From the NCBI RefSeq assembly GCF_001905885.1, contig NZ_LIYH01000001.1, positions 124,001 to 188,000 on the forward strand: a stretch of DNA of 64,000 nucleotides, written 5' to 3'. Below are positions 52,938-61,184 of this stretch, piece after piece. The notes under the pieces were generated by a model that was not told the origin of the DNA, did no database searches, and saw nothing but the letters and a program-made list of their open reading frames with translations. Source of the stretch: Streptomyces sp. CB03234. Lineage in GTDB: Bacteria; Actinomycetota; Actinomycetes; Streptomycetales; Streptomycetaceae. Each line of letters opens with the position of its first letter. The stretch's first letter is position 1. A program made the position numbers and the translations under genes.

Positions 52938-53690
52938 TCAGGGTGTGCCGGAGACGCGCAGTGCCCTCATTTCCGCCCGCAGCACGGCTGGCGTACGCCA
53001 CGATTCCCCCGCGTAGCTTCTGTGGCACATGCGGTGGCAGTTGGCGCAGAGGAAGGCGAGGGCATCCAGTGTGGTCTCACTAGGGCCTGCCACGTGAAGG
53101 GGGGTGACGTGGTGGACCTCGATGTAGCCGTCACCCAGGTTTCCGTATGCTGCGCGGAAGTCGAACGCGCACACCTCACAGCGGATTGCGCGGCCCAGCA
53201 TCCGAGCCTCCTTGATCTTGCGGTCCCTGAGTCCGCGATCGCGTTCGCGGTAGAGCGCCCAACGGGCGAGCAATCGCCCTTCACGTGCGCTGGTCGCGCC
53301 GTCGTCGCCATCCTCTTCCGGCTGTGCTGGGATCAGGTGAAGCTGGCCGGATGTGACTCCGGCGCGGAGGGCTTCTGCCGCCGCGCGCATGTCGTCGGGG
53401 CGTGTGAGGAAGTCCATGACGACTGCCTCGGTAAGGCGGCCTCCTTTTGTGCGAGCGCCTGCGTACTCAGGGTGAGACGTCATGATGTCTGTGGTCTTGC
53501 GGCTGACGCTGTTGGACGACCGGAATCGGGCGTCACGGGCGGCTGCACCTGTGTGAAGAGGGAGGGCACGCAGCACTTCAGACAACTCTGTGACGCGGAC
53601 GTCGTGCTGACGTAGCTCGCGCCAGCCGTTCTCCATGACCAGGGCGCAGGCCAGCAGGAGCTCGTCCCTGGCCCAGGGGATCCTCGACAT
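52938..53690 (-). CDS. HNH endonuclease, McrA-like
   Basis: 250 aa. The N-terminal domain WARDELLLACALVMENGWRELRQHDVRVTELSEVLR, with FRSSNSVSRKTTDI, is the DNA-recognition-like part found in many actinobacterial HNH nucleases. The HNH domain has CEVCAFDF (Cys171, Cys174), YIEVHHVTPLHV (His193-His194) and LCANCHRMCHR (Cys215, Cys218). ATG 53690 lacks a clear ribosome-binding site; ATG 53708 is an alternative. It is divergent from the methyltransferase gene across about 160 bp, which must hold both promoters. It may cut modified DNA. Confidence 0.82.
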   Translation of the reverse strand: MSRIPWARDELLLACALVMENGWRELRQHDVRVTELSEVLRALPLHTGAAARDARFRSSNSVSRKTTDIMTSHPEYAGARTKGGRLTEAVVMDFLTRPDDMRAAAEALRAGVTSGQLHLIPAQPEEDGDDGATSAREGRLLARWALYRERDRGLRDRKIKEARMLGRAIRCEVCAFDFRAAYGNLGDGYIEVHHVTPLHVAGPSETTLDALAFLCANCHRMCHRSYAGESWRTPAVLRAEMRALRVSGTP

Positions 53691-53849
53691 GGGCAATATC
53701 GTATGCATGTTCGCCCGTGTGCGGCAGTGTATGGAGCGGCTCATGGGATGCCGCACACTTAGGGAGGTCCAATTGTCAGTGGGGTCTGTCACCCTCTGTG
53801 ATGACTGGTGGTACAGGACGCCAGCGGGGTTCGGGTTGAAGGAGGGTGC

Positions 53850-55040
53850 ATGACCAGCACTGAGGCGGAGTTCACATCCATCGAGATCTGCGCCGGAGCC
53901 GGGGGCCAAGCAATCGGCCTGCATGAAGCAGGCTTCAGGCATCTAGCGCTTGTCGAGATCGATCCGCATGCTGTGGGAACGCTGCGGCAGAACATTGCTC
54001 TGCGGGAAGACTGGGCTTGGGAGAACGAACACTGTGATGTTCTGCCGCCCACAGACGTTAAATCCTTCGACCCGCACGCTGACCTCAAGAAGAGCGGTGA
54101 GCTGCTTCGGCGGCACGGTCTGGACCTGCTCGCTGGCGGCGTGCCATGCCCGCCGTTCTCGCATGCCGGCAAGCAACTTGGCAGGGACGATGTGCGTGAT
54201 CTTTTCCCGCGGATGCTTGAGCTCGTGGAAGCTCTGAATCCGCGGGCAGTCATGATCGAGAACGTCCGCGGGATCATGGACCCGAAGTTTTCGGATTACC
54301 GGGATTGGATCATGGCTCGCCTCCAGGGCGGGGAGTACACAGAGGAAGACGGATCGAGAGCACGGCTCGCGGGGCTCGGCTATACCGTCTGCAAGTGGGA
54401 TGTTCTGGAAGCCAGCGATTTCGGGGTGCCCCAGCTGCGTCCGCGGGCAATTCTCGTTGCCATCCGCGATGACGTGCTGAAGGACCTGAAGTACGAGTGG
54501 CCCTCACCCACGCATGAGGATCCGGTCAGCGTGGCTGAGGCCCTCAGAGACACGATGTACCAGCGATACAAGCCATACTTCGAAGGTGTGCACGCGGAGC
54601 GGGCAGAGGCGGCCTACAAGCGCTGGCTCCAGAAGGCAACAGAGCGTGACGCCGAACTCAAGGGCAAGGGGGGCGGCATCGCACCCACGCTTGTCGGCGG
54701 GTCCAAGAAGCATGGCGGAGCAGACCTCGGGCCCAGTCGGGCCAAGGCCGCCTGGAAGCAGCTTGGCGTCTCTGGGCTTGGCGTCGCCAATGACGAGAAG
54801 GTGTGTGCTCTGAAGGAAACTGAGGAGCGAGACCTGTTCGGTGCCGATGGGCCCATGCTCACAGTGCAGCAGGCCGCGATTATTCAGGGATTCCCGGAGG
54901 ACTGGCGGTTCACCGGAGGGAAAACAGCACAGTACCGACAGGTGGGTAACGCCTTTCCGCCGCCGGTTGCTGCCGCTGTTGGCAGGTCGATCATCGAGGT
55001 ACTCAAGGCTGCCCGTGAGCGGGACCAGAACGAGAGCTGA
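53850..55040 (+). CDS. DNA (cytosine-5)-methyltransferase
   Basis: 396 aa. m5C methyltransferase motifs in order: I ICAGAGGQAIGL, IV GGVPCPPFSHAG with catalytic Cys100, VI ENVRG, VIII QLRPRAILVA, and X QVGNAFPPPVAAAVG. The target-recognition region includes GGGIAPTLVGGSKKHGGADLGPSRAKAAW. ATG 53850 has AAGGAGGG. Its stop is directly next to the convergent Vsr gene, and beyond that is the NaeI-like nuclease, so it most likely protects the NaeI site; it could also be the DISARM methyltransferase (drmMII role). Confidence 0.95.
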   Translation: MTSTEAEFTSIEICAGAGGQAIGLHEAGFRHLALVEIDPHAVGTLRQNIALREDWAWENEHCDVLPPTDVKSFDPHADLKKSGELLRRHGLDLLAGGVPCPPFSHAGKQLGRDDVRDLFPRMLELVEALNPRAVMIENVRGIMDPKFSDYRDWIMARLQGGEYTEEDGSRARLAGLGYTVCKWDVLEASDFGVPQLRPRAILVAIRDDVLKDLKYEWPSPTHEDPVSVAEALRDTMYQRYKPYFEGVHAERAEAAYKRWLQKATERDAELKGKGGGIAPTLVGGSKKHGGADLGPSRAKAAWKQLGVSGLGVANDEKVCALKETEERDLFGADGPMLTVQQAAIIQGFPEDWRFTGGKTAQYRQVGNAFPPPVAAAVGRSIIEVLKAARERDQNES

Positions 55041-55514
55041 TCAGCCTTCTGCGTCTTCTCGCCCGGGGCGGCTGCGTCGCAGTTGGACCTCCGCAGCGAT
55101 GCGCTTCGCGCACTCGACGGAGGCTTCGTGTTCCCAGAACCGAAGCACTGTCCAGCCGGCCTCGGCGAGACGCCGATCAGTGTCCCGATCCCGGGCCATG
55201 TTCCGGGCGACCTTGTCGGACCAGTAACCGGGGTTCGTCCTCGGCGGTACGTAGTGCTCAGGGCATCCATGCCAGTAACAGCCGTCGATGAAGACGGCTA
55301 CCTTCGCTGGACGGAAGACGATGTCCGCCGTCCGGCGGAGGTCAGGGAGGGGCCTGGCTGCCACCCGGTACCGCAGCCCTTGGGCATGAAGCAGACGCCG
55401 GATCACCTGCTCTGGCTTGGTGTCCCGGCTACGGATCGCCTGCATGTTCCGGCGTCGTGCAGCGGAAGACGCCCACGAACCTTCGGGCGGCGTCCAAGCC
55501 TCTTGTTGCTCCAT
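55041..55514 (-). CDS. vsr: very-short-patch-repair endonuclease (Vsr)
   Basis: 157 aa. Nicks T:G mismatches left by deamination of 5-methylcytosine. Visible: RRNMQAIRSRDTKPE at the N-terminus, TADIVFRPAKVAVFIDGCYWHGCPEH (Asp64; His82 and His87) and a C-terminal LRFWEHEA. It is convergent with the methyltransferase gene with no gap, the usual pairing, and is followed on the same strand by the NaeI-like gene. Confidence 0.93.
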   Translation of the reverse strand: MEQQEAWTPPEGSWASSAARRRNMQAIRSRDTKPEQVIRRLLHAQGLRYRVAARPLPDLRRTADIVFRPAKVAVFIDGCYWHGCPEHYVPPRTNPGYWSDKVARNMARDRDTDRRLAEAGWTVLRFWEHEASVECAKRIAAEVQLRRSRPGREDAEG

Positions 55515-55538
55515 TGCCTCTTCCTGCTCATTGCAGCG

Positions 55539-56534
55539 TTACCCGGAGGCCGTCTTCCTGGTGTCGGGTAGAAGAGGTGCCAGCTCGACCGGGTCTTCGT
55601 TGCTCGCCGCGACCCAGTACCGGCCATCGAGGAAGACGCGCGGCCTACCTTCATGGTGCGGTTTGGCCTCGGCAACGCGGACGCTGACGTTCTCACCCTC
55701 TTGTGGTACTGGCAACTCTAGCTGCCGTGCCACGGCTTGATGGTTTGGATAGTCCCCGCAGATCAAAATTCCTTCGGCACGAAGCTTGTCCCGGGCGCCT
55801 CCGGCGCCGCGAACCCGCTTCATGTAGTCCTTCTGCTGAGCCAGCGTTCGCACCACCGTGCGGCTTACCCGGCGCTTCTGCACGCGGCGGAACAGCTCGC
55901 ACACCCTCGCCTGCCCAGCACTGCGCCGGGAGTCGGAACCTGCAGCCAAGATCGCCGCCTGGGTTTCCTTATCGATGTGCAGGAGCAGGTTCTCTTCCAG
56001 CGGCTGCCTTTCCCAAATCCAGCAGACAAGCGACCTGTGTGCCCTGGTGAGCTGAAATTTACCGTCGCGATTCCCCTTCTTTGTGATGTTGTTGCTGGTG
56101 GTGAGCTTGGCGCGATTGGCGCGGAGAAGGCCGGCGCTCCACTGCCCCGCGTGATCATCGGCCCAGACAACGAGGCAGATTTCGTCCAGAGCCTCTGGCG
56201 GGATCATCCAGCCGTACAGCTTCTGAGAGAACTTGCAGTCGACCTCGATCCCCTCGATCAGGTAATCCATGTCGATGCCGCTGGCCAGGTTGAACTCCCG
56301 CAGCAGATTGATTTCCACCAGAGTCCCCGCATGGGTCTTCTCGGTCTTATGCAGCTCATTCCAGTCAAAACGGCCGGTGTGTTCACCATCGAGGAGTTGA
56401 TCTATGGTGCCGCGCAGCACCCGTGCGAAGCGCTCGCCGTCCGGATCAGCGTCCAGCCACCACTGCCGCACCAACATGAGCTCTGGATCGTCCCAGACGC
56501 CGGGCAGGGAGCTTGGTGCGTCGAACAAGGTCAC
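55539..56534 (-). CDS. NaeI-family type II restriction endonuclease
   Basis: 331 aa when started at GTG 56534, which has AAGGAGACAGA just upstream; the known NaeI is 317 aa. The catalytic set is visible with the NaeI spacing: Glu74 (GTLVEINLLREF), Asp90 (GIDMDY), Asp99 and Lys101 (EVDCKFSQ), equal to NaeI Glu70-Asp86-Asp95-Lys97 shifted by four. Leu47 in TIDQLLDG corresponds to NaeI Leu43, whose change to Lys gives topoisomerase activity. A C-terminal half carries the second DNA-binding (effector) domain. NaeI cuts GCCGGC as a type IIE enzyme. Confidence 0.92.
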   Translation of the reverse strand: MTLFDAPSSLPGVWDDPELMLVRQWWLDADPDGERFARVLRGTIDQLLDGEHTGRFDWNELHKTEKTHAGTLVEINLLREFNLASGIDMDYLIEGIEVDCKFSQKLYGWMIPPEALDEICLVVWADDHAGQWSAGLLRANRAKLTTSNNITKKGNRDGKFQLTRAHRSLVCWIWERQPLEENLLLHIDKETQAAILAAGSDSRRSAGQARVCELFRRVQKRRVSRTVVRTLAQQKDYMKRVRGAGGARDKLRAEGILICGDYPNHQAVARQLELPVPQEGENVSVRVAEAKPHHEGRPRVFLDGRYWVAASNEDPVELAPLLPDTRKTASG

Positions 56535-56667
56535 TCTGTCTCCTTCATGGAACGCAGGACGCGGCACTATTGAGGACTCGCCGCACATCGCGAGAGTTCC
56601 AGCCACCTGCAAGCCGGCGCAGGAGTGCCGCCTGCGCTTCCCGCCGGGCGCGGCCTCACGTGGGTGA

Positions 56668-57102
56668 TCAGCCGTTGTCGCAGCCGACGCCGTCGTTGTC
56701 GCGGTCGAGGTGGCTGCCGTAGCCGGGGTCTCCGCGGCGGATCGGGGTGGCGCCGACGGCGCGGGCGTCGGCGCAGTTGCTGTAGTAGACGTCGCCGCCG
56801 CCGGTGTCGTCGTTCCCGCCGCTGTAGGTGTCGGGGGTGACCGTGGTCGTCGCCGTGACCGTGACGGTTTTGGTGACGGTGACCGTGGGGGCCGGGGCGG
56901 CGGTGGGGGTTGCGGTGGCCGTGGCCGTGGTGGTGACGGTGATGGTCGGGGTGGGCTTGGCGGCGGCCGGTTTCGGGGTGTCCTCGGCCGTGGCGGCTCC
57001 GCAGCCCGTGCCGATCAGCAGGAGCAGCAGTCCGCCCGCCCAGACGCGCTTCATGCGGTACAGGGGGCGGGCGGTGGGTGGCTGCTGGTACGCGTTGCTC
57101 AT
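56668..57102 (-). CDS. excalibur-domain lipoprotein
   Basis: 144 aa from ATG 57102, or about 128 aa from ATG 57054. KRVWAGGLLLLLIGTGCGAA contains a lipobox, so the second start may be the functional one. A Thr/Val/Ala-rich linker (TVTVTKTVTVTATTTV) leads to a C-terminal excalibur calcium-binding domain (YYSNCADARAVGATPIRRGDPGYG, DRDNDGVGC). Extracellular; role unknown. Confidence 0.85.
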   Translation of the reverse strand: MSNAYQQPPTARPLYRMKRVWAGGLLLLLIGTGCGAATAEDTPKPAAAKPTPTITVTTTATATATPTAAPAPTVTVTKTVTVTATTTVTPDTYSGGNDDTGGGDVYYSNCADARAVGATPIRRGDPGYGSHLDRDNDGVGCDNG

Positions 57103-57236
57103 GGGCGGGCGTCTCCCTCGCACACAGGGACTGGGGCTGTGTGGGGGAACAGGGGCCAGTCAATGGCAGTAGTTAATTGTGAAAGTACTGCACGCGAGGG
57201 GTGAAGAGGAGGGGAACGGTCCAATTCCCGGAACGG

Positions 57237-58250
57237 TCAGATCTGCGCCGTGCCGTGGCAGTCGCCGTACTTCGTGCCCGAGCCGCACCAGCAGGGGGAG
57301 GTGCGGGCGGGGGGCCAGGGGGTGGCGCGGCCGCGGGCGGCGAGGGTGGTGGCGTATTGGGGGAGGAGCGCCGCGTTGGAGGGGGAGGTGGACTCGGAGG
57401 CCGCGAAGGCTTCGTACGAGGGGACCGTGCCCTGCACGATGCCCAGGTTCGGGGTGCCCGCGGCCGCGAGTTCGCGCAAGGAGGCCTCCAGGTCGGTGAG
57501 GTGGGCCTCGTGCGTCGGGTACTCGGACTCCAGCTCCGGGTAGGCGGCCAGCAGCTCGGTCAGCTCGTCGGCCGGCCAGAGCAGGACCGCCACCGGGAAG
57601 GGGCGGGAGAGGGCCGTGCGGTACGAGCCGAGCTCGCTGCGCAGCCGGGTGATCTCCGCCTGGAGCTCGGCCGGGTCGGAGGAGCCGAGGGACCAGAGGC
57701 GTTTCGGGTCGTGGAGCTCGTCGAGTGGGACCGCGCCCGTGTGGAGGCGGTCCGCCAGGACGTCCCAGTCGTCGTGGCGCAGCCCGAGCAGGCGGCGTAC
57801 GCGGTGGCGGCCCATGAGGAGCGACTGCGTCGGGTACGGGACCTCGTCCTCGGGGGACGGGACGAGAGTGGTTACGGCGGTGGTGAAGGTCGCCTCGGAG
57901 GCCTCCAGCTCGTCGTGGGCCTCCAGCGTCTCCGCGACGATCTCCCAGGCGGCCGGGTCGGCAGGGGGCGTGGCGCGGATGCCGTCGATGATGGCGCGGG
58001 CCTCGGCCTCGTGGCCGTACTCCCACAGGTTGGCCGCCTTCAGGGCCTTGACCAGGTGCGGGTTCTCCGGCGCCGGCGTCGCGGCCAGGAGGTCGTCGTA
58101 CAGCGTCGTCGCGCGAGCGCGGGCACCGGCCAGCTCCAGGTGGGCGGCCGCCTGGAGGAGCAGCGGTTCGCGGTCCTCGGGGTACCGCTCCGCGGTGCGC
58201 AGCAGACGCTCGGCTTCGGTGATGTGATCGGCAGGCGTGTCGGGGCGCAT
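57237..58250 (-). CDS. SEC-C motif protein with helical TPR-like N-terminus
   Basis: 337 aa. The N-terminal half is alpha-helical and TPR-like (ERLLRTAERYPEDREPLLLQAAAHLELAGAR). The C-terminus is a SEC-C zinc motif, SPCWCGSGTKYGDCHG, as in SecA. ATG 58250 is chosen; GTG 58259 would add three residues. Conserved in Streptomyces, function unknown. Divergent from the sortase gene. Confidence 0.85.
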   Translation of the reverse strand: MRPDTPADHITEAERLLRTAERYPEDREPLLLQAAAHLELAGARARATTLYDDLLAATPAPENPHLVKALKAANLWEYGHEAEARAIIDGIRATPPADPAAWEIVAETLEAHDELEASEATFTTAVTTLVPSPEDEVPYPTQSLLMGRHRVRRLLGLRHDDWDVLADRLHTGAVPLDELHDPKRLWSLGSSDPAELQAEITRLRSELGSYRTALSRPFPVAVLLWPADELTELLAAYPELESEYPTHEAHLTDLEASLRELAAAGTPNLGIVQGTVPSYEAFAASESTSPSNAALLPQYATTLAARGRATPWPPARTSPCWCGSGTKYGDCHGTAQI

Positions 58251-58315
58251 GGGGGACACCGTACTGCTGTGCGGCGGGTCTGGTGGGTTGTCGGGCGACC
58301 ACCTATGGTGCCGCC

Positions 58316-59065
58316 GTGCGGACGCGGATACCAGTGGTGGTACGGCAGCGGCGGCGCGGATGGCCCGGCGCGTTCGCCCGTGGTGTGTGGGTGGCGGGCG
58401 AGCTGGCGGTCACGATCGGGGCGGTTCTGCTGCTGCTCGTCGTCCACCAGTTCTGGTGGACCAACCAGCAGGCCCGCGCCGGCGCCCAGCGGCAGGTCCA
58501 GGTCCTGGAGCGGGAGTGGGCGGGGGGAAGGGTGGAGAGGGAGGGGCCTGGTGAGCCTGCGGCTGAGGAAGTCCCGGCGGCTTCGGCGGCTCCCGGGCCT
58601 TCGGCTGCGGTGGCTTCCCCGGAGGCCCGGGAGCCGCGCCCCGCGTACGCCGTCCTCCGCATCCCCGCCCTCCGCCTCTCCGTCCCCGTCGCCCGCGGCA
58701 TCGCCAAGCGCGGCGTCCTCGACAAGGGGTACGTCGGCCACTACCCGGGTACCGCCCCGCCCGGGCAGCCCGGGAACTTCGCCCTCGCCGGGCACCGCAA
58801 CACCCACGGCGAGCCGTTCCGGTACATCAACCGGCTCCGGAAGGGGGACGAGATCGTCGTGGAGACGCGGGACGGGGTGTTCACGTACGTGGTCGACCGG
58901 ATGCTCGCGCGGACCTCGCCCCGCGACACGGCCACCATCGCCCCCGTACCCAAGGGCTACGAGGAGCCCGGCTACTACGTGACCCTCACCACATGCACTC
59001 CCGAGTACAGTTCGACGTACCGGCTCATCGTGTGGGGGAAACTTCATTCGATGCGGCCACGTTGA
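58316..59065 (+). CDS. class E sortase
   Basis: 249 aa from GTG 58316. The N-terminal membrane anchor (AVTIGAVLLLLVVHQFWW) and a Pro/Ala/Glu-rich linker precede the sortase fold. Catalytic residues: His160 in LAGHRNTHG, Cys227 in LTTCTPEYS, and Arg in TYRL. Class E enzymes in high-GC Gram-positives anchor LAxTG-type proteins to the cell wall; no substrate with such a motif is next to it. Starts a three-gene same-strand group with the DUF6412 and YidC genes. Confidence 0.93.
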   Translation: MRTRIPVVVRQRRRGWPGAFARGVWVAGELAVTIGAVLLLLVVHQFWWTNQQARAGAQRQVQVLEREWAGGRVEREGPGEPAAEEVPAASAAPGPSAAVASPEAREPRPAYAVLRIPALRLSVPVARGIAKRGVLDKGYVGHYPGTAPPGQPGNFALAGHRNTHGEPFRYINRLRKGDEIVVETRDGVFTYVVDRMLARTSPRDTATIAPVPKGYEEPGYYVTLTTCTPEYSSTYRLIVWGKLHSMRPR

Positions 59066-59088
59066 GCGGGGAGAGGAAGGGGGAGGTC

Positions 59089-59397
59089 ATGAGCGGTCTT
59101 GTCGCGCGGTTGGCGCGCTTCGGGCTGGTCGGCCTCCTGCTGTTCCTCTTCTCCGAGGGTCTGTACGCCGAGGGCGGCGCCCTCTCCGCGGCCGTGGCCC
59201 TCGCCGCCGTCGCCTCCGGGCTCGTCACCTGCGCCGTCATCGCCGCGCGCTGCGTGCCCGCCGTACCGCCGACACGGGTGCGTACGGCCATCCGCGACCG
59301 TGAGCAGCGGACCGCGTTCCTGCCACAGCGCGATCCCGACGCGTCGGGGAGAAGGCGGCCCCGAGCGCCCGGTCGTCTCGTCGCGACGGCCGCGTAG
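59089..59397 (+). CDS. DUF6412-type small membrane protein
   Basis: 102 aa from ATG 59089 after GGGAGGT. One or two membrane segments (FGLVGLLLFLFSEGLYA; LAAVASGLVTCAVIAARCV) and a basic, Arg-rich tail (TAIRDREQRTAFLPQRDPDASGRRRPR). It is conserved directly upstream of a YidC gene in Streptomyces and may work with it. Confidence 0.75.
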   Translation: MSGLVARLARFGLVGLLLFLFSEGLYAEGGALSAAVALAAVASGLVTCAVIAARCVPAVPPTRVRTAIRDREQRTAFLPQRDPDASGRRRPRAPGRLVATAA

Positions 59398-59485
59398 GGG
59401 TTTTCTTCTTCGGTTCCTTCTGCGCGGTTCCGTCATGCCGATGTCAGGTTTTCGGTACGACGAGACCCTCGGAGGGCTCCTTTCC

Positions 59486-60172
59486 ATGTCCGTTTTCGCC
59501 TCGCTGGTCGAGCAGCTCGCCGCCCTGCTCCAGCCGCTGTTCCACGGCTCCGCGACCGCCGCCGCCATCGTCCTGTTCACCGTGCTCGTACGGCTTGCCG
59601 TGCATCCGCTCTCCCGGGCCGCCGCCCGGGGGCAGAAGGCGCGTACGCGGCTGGCGCCGCAGGTCGCCGAGCTGCGCAAGAAGCACGCCAAGAACCCCGA
59701 GCGGTTGCAGCGGGCCGTGCTGGAGCTGCACGCCCAGGAGAAGGTGTCGCCGCTGGCCGGGTGCTTGCCGAGCCTGCTCCAGGCGCCTGCCTTTTTCCTG
59801 ATGTATCACCTCTTTTCGGGCGGCAGTTTGAGCGGGCACACGCTGCTCGCCGCCCCGCTCGGCGGGCGCTGGACCGACGCCCTGGCCGACGGCGGGGTGT
59901 TCGGGGCGGCCGGCCTCGTGTACGGGGCGCTGTTCGTGATCGTCGCCGGTGTCGCCACGTACACGTACCGGCGTACCCGGGGGCAGATGGCCGGCATGGA
60001 CATGGGCGGGGTGATGCCGGGCGGCATGGCGAAGGTGATGCCGCTGCTGTCCTTCGCGACGATCATCACCGTGGCCGTCGTACCGCTCGCCGCCGCGCTC
60101 TACGTCGTCACGAGCACGGCGTGGACCGCCGCCGAGCGGGCGTACCTGTATCGCGAGCCGTCCACGGTGTGA
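59486..60172 (+). CDS. YidC/Oxa1-family membrane insertase (short paralogue)
   Basis: 228 aa. FASLVEQLAALLQPLFHGSATAAAIVLFTVLVRLAVHPLSR opens the fold; RGQKARTRLAPQVAELRKKHAKNPERLQ is the cytoplasmic coiled loop, and CLPSLLQAPAFFLMYHLFSG is the hydrophobic groove region. It is shorter than the main YidC and is probably a second copy. ATG 59486 after GGAGGG is preferred over ATG 59435. Inserts proteins into the cytoplasmic membrane. Confidence 0.87.
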   Translation: MSVFASLVEQLAALLQPLFHGSATAAAIVLFTVLVRLAVHPLSRAAARGQKARTRLAPQVAELRKKHAKNPERLQRAVLELHAQEKVSPLAGCLPSLLQAPAFFLMYHLFSGGSLSGHTLLAAPLGGRWTDALADGGVFGAAGLVYGALFVIVAGVATYTYRRTRGQMAGMDMGGVMPGGMAKVMPLLSFATIITVAVVPLAAALYVVTSTAWTAAERAYLYREPSTV

Positions 60173-60273
60173 ACGGGGTCTTGCGGGGTGATCCGATGTC
60201 TTGGAGGATCGACCAATCCTCCGATGGCCGCACTCCATCGGCCGGGGCCTACCTCGACCACAGGGAGAAGACC

Positions 60274-61131
60274 ATGAAGCTGCTGCGCGTCGGGACGGCG
60301 GGCGCCGAGCGCCCCGCGCTGCTCGACCAGGACGGGGTCCTCCGGGACCTGTCCGCGATCGTCCCGGACATCGACGGAGCCCTGCTCTCCGACGCGTCCG
60401 CGCTCGACCGGGTCAGGGCCGCCGTGGGCGCCGGTGTGCTGCCCGCGCTGGACCCCGCCGGGCTGCGGATCGGGCCGCCGGTCGGGCGCATCGGCAAGGT
60501 CGTGTGCATCGGGCTGAACTACCACGACCACGCCGCCGAGACGGGCCAGGCGACCCCCGACGAGCCGGTCGTCTTCCTCAAAGCCCCCGACACGGTCGTC
60601 GGCCCGAACGACACCGTGCTCGTACCGCGCGCCAGCCGCAAGACCGACTGGGAGGTCGAGCTCGCGGTAGTCATCGGACGTACGGCCCGTTATGTGGAGT
60701 CCGCGGAGGCCGCGCTCTCGCATGTCGCCGGGTACGCGGTCGCCCACGACGTCTCCGAGCGCGAGTGGCAGATCGAGCGCGGCGGCACCTGGGACAAGGG
60801 CAAGAACTGCGAGACGTTCAACCCGCTCGGCCCCTGGCTCGTGACGGCCGACGAGGTGCCGGACCCGCAGGCGCTGTCGCTGAAGCTGTGGGTGAACGGG
60901 GAGCTGAAGCAGGACGGCTCCACGTCCGACCAGATCTTCCCCGTGGGTGAAGTGGTGCGCTACGTCAGCCAGTTCATGACCCTCTACCCGGGCGACATCA
61001 TCAACACCGGTACGCCGGCGGGCGTGGCCATGGGCCAGCCGGAGCCGAAGCCGTTCCTGCGGGGCGGGGACGTCGTCGAGCTGGAGGTCGAGGGACTGGG
61101 GCGCCAGCGGCAGGAACTCAAGGACGCGTAA
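60274..61131 (+). CDS. fumarylacetoacetate-hydrolase-family protein
   Basis: 285 aa. FAH/HpaG fold: VVCIGLNYHDHAAETG, PVVFLKAPDTVVGPND, WEVELAVVIG (metal Glu), GYAVAHDVSEREWQ, NTGTPAGVAMGQ. Expected to be a hydrolase or decarboxylase of acylpyruvates or 2-keto acids in aromatic or sugar-acid breakdown; exact substrate unknown. ATG 60274 follows AGGGAGA. A terminator follows. Confidence 0.92.
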   Translation: MKLLRVGTAGAERPALLDQDGVLRDLSAIVPDIDGALLSDASALDRVRAAVGAGVLPALDPAGLRIGPPVGRIGKVVCIGLNYHDHAAETGQATPDEPVVFLKAPDTVVGPNDTVLVPRASRKTDWEVELAVVIGRTARYVESAEAALSHVAGYAVAHDVSEREWQIERGGTWDKGKNCETFNPLGPWLVTADEVPDPQALSLKLWVNGELKQDGSTSDQIFPVGEVVRYVSQFMTLYPGDIINTGTPAGVAMGQPEPKPFLRGGDVVELEVEGLGRQRQELKDA

Positions 61132-61140
61132 CGGAAGGAA

Positions 61141-61176
61141 GGCGGGCCACCCCCCGGGGGAAAGGGGCGGCCCGCC
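61141..61176. terminator. hairpin between FAH-family gene and UPF0303 gene
   Basis: GGCGGGCC (61141-61148) pairs with GGCCCGCC (61169-61176). It lies between two convergent genes and probably ends both transcripts. Confidence 0.75.
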
Positions 61177-61184
61177 GGTCTGTG

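Larger units (their letters stand above)
43171..56534. mobile_element. accessory defence island (DISARM-like core plus NaeI-type R-M set)
   Basis: Nine genes between core segments: a five-gene operon (43171-52835) and a four-gene restriction block (52938-56534). Compared with both flanks the codons more often end in A or T, Lys/Asn/Ile are more frequent, and the flanking genes are typical Streptomyces core. The left neighbour is a shortened AbiEi-like gene. No integrase, transposase, tRNA target or flanking repeat was found, so the mode of entry is unknown. Confidence 0.75.

Noticed and set aside
42837..56667. Flanking direct repeats (att sites) of the defence island
   Set aside because: No shared repeat of useful length was spotted by eye at the two edges; not reported without a computed search.
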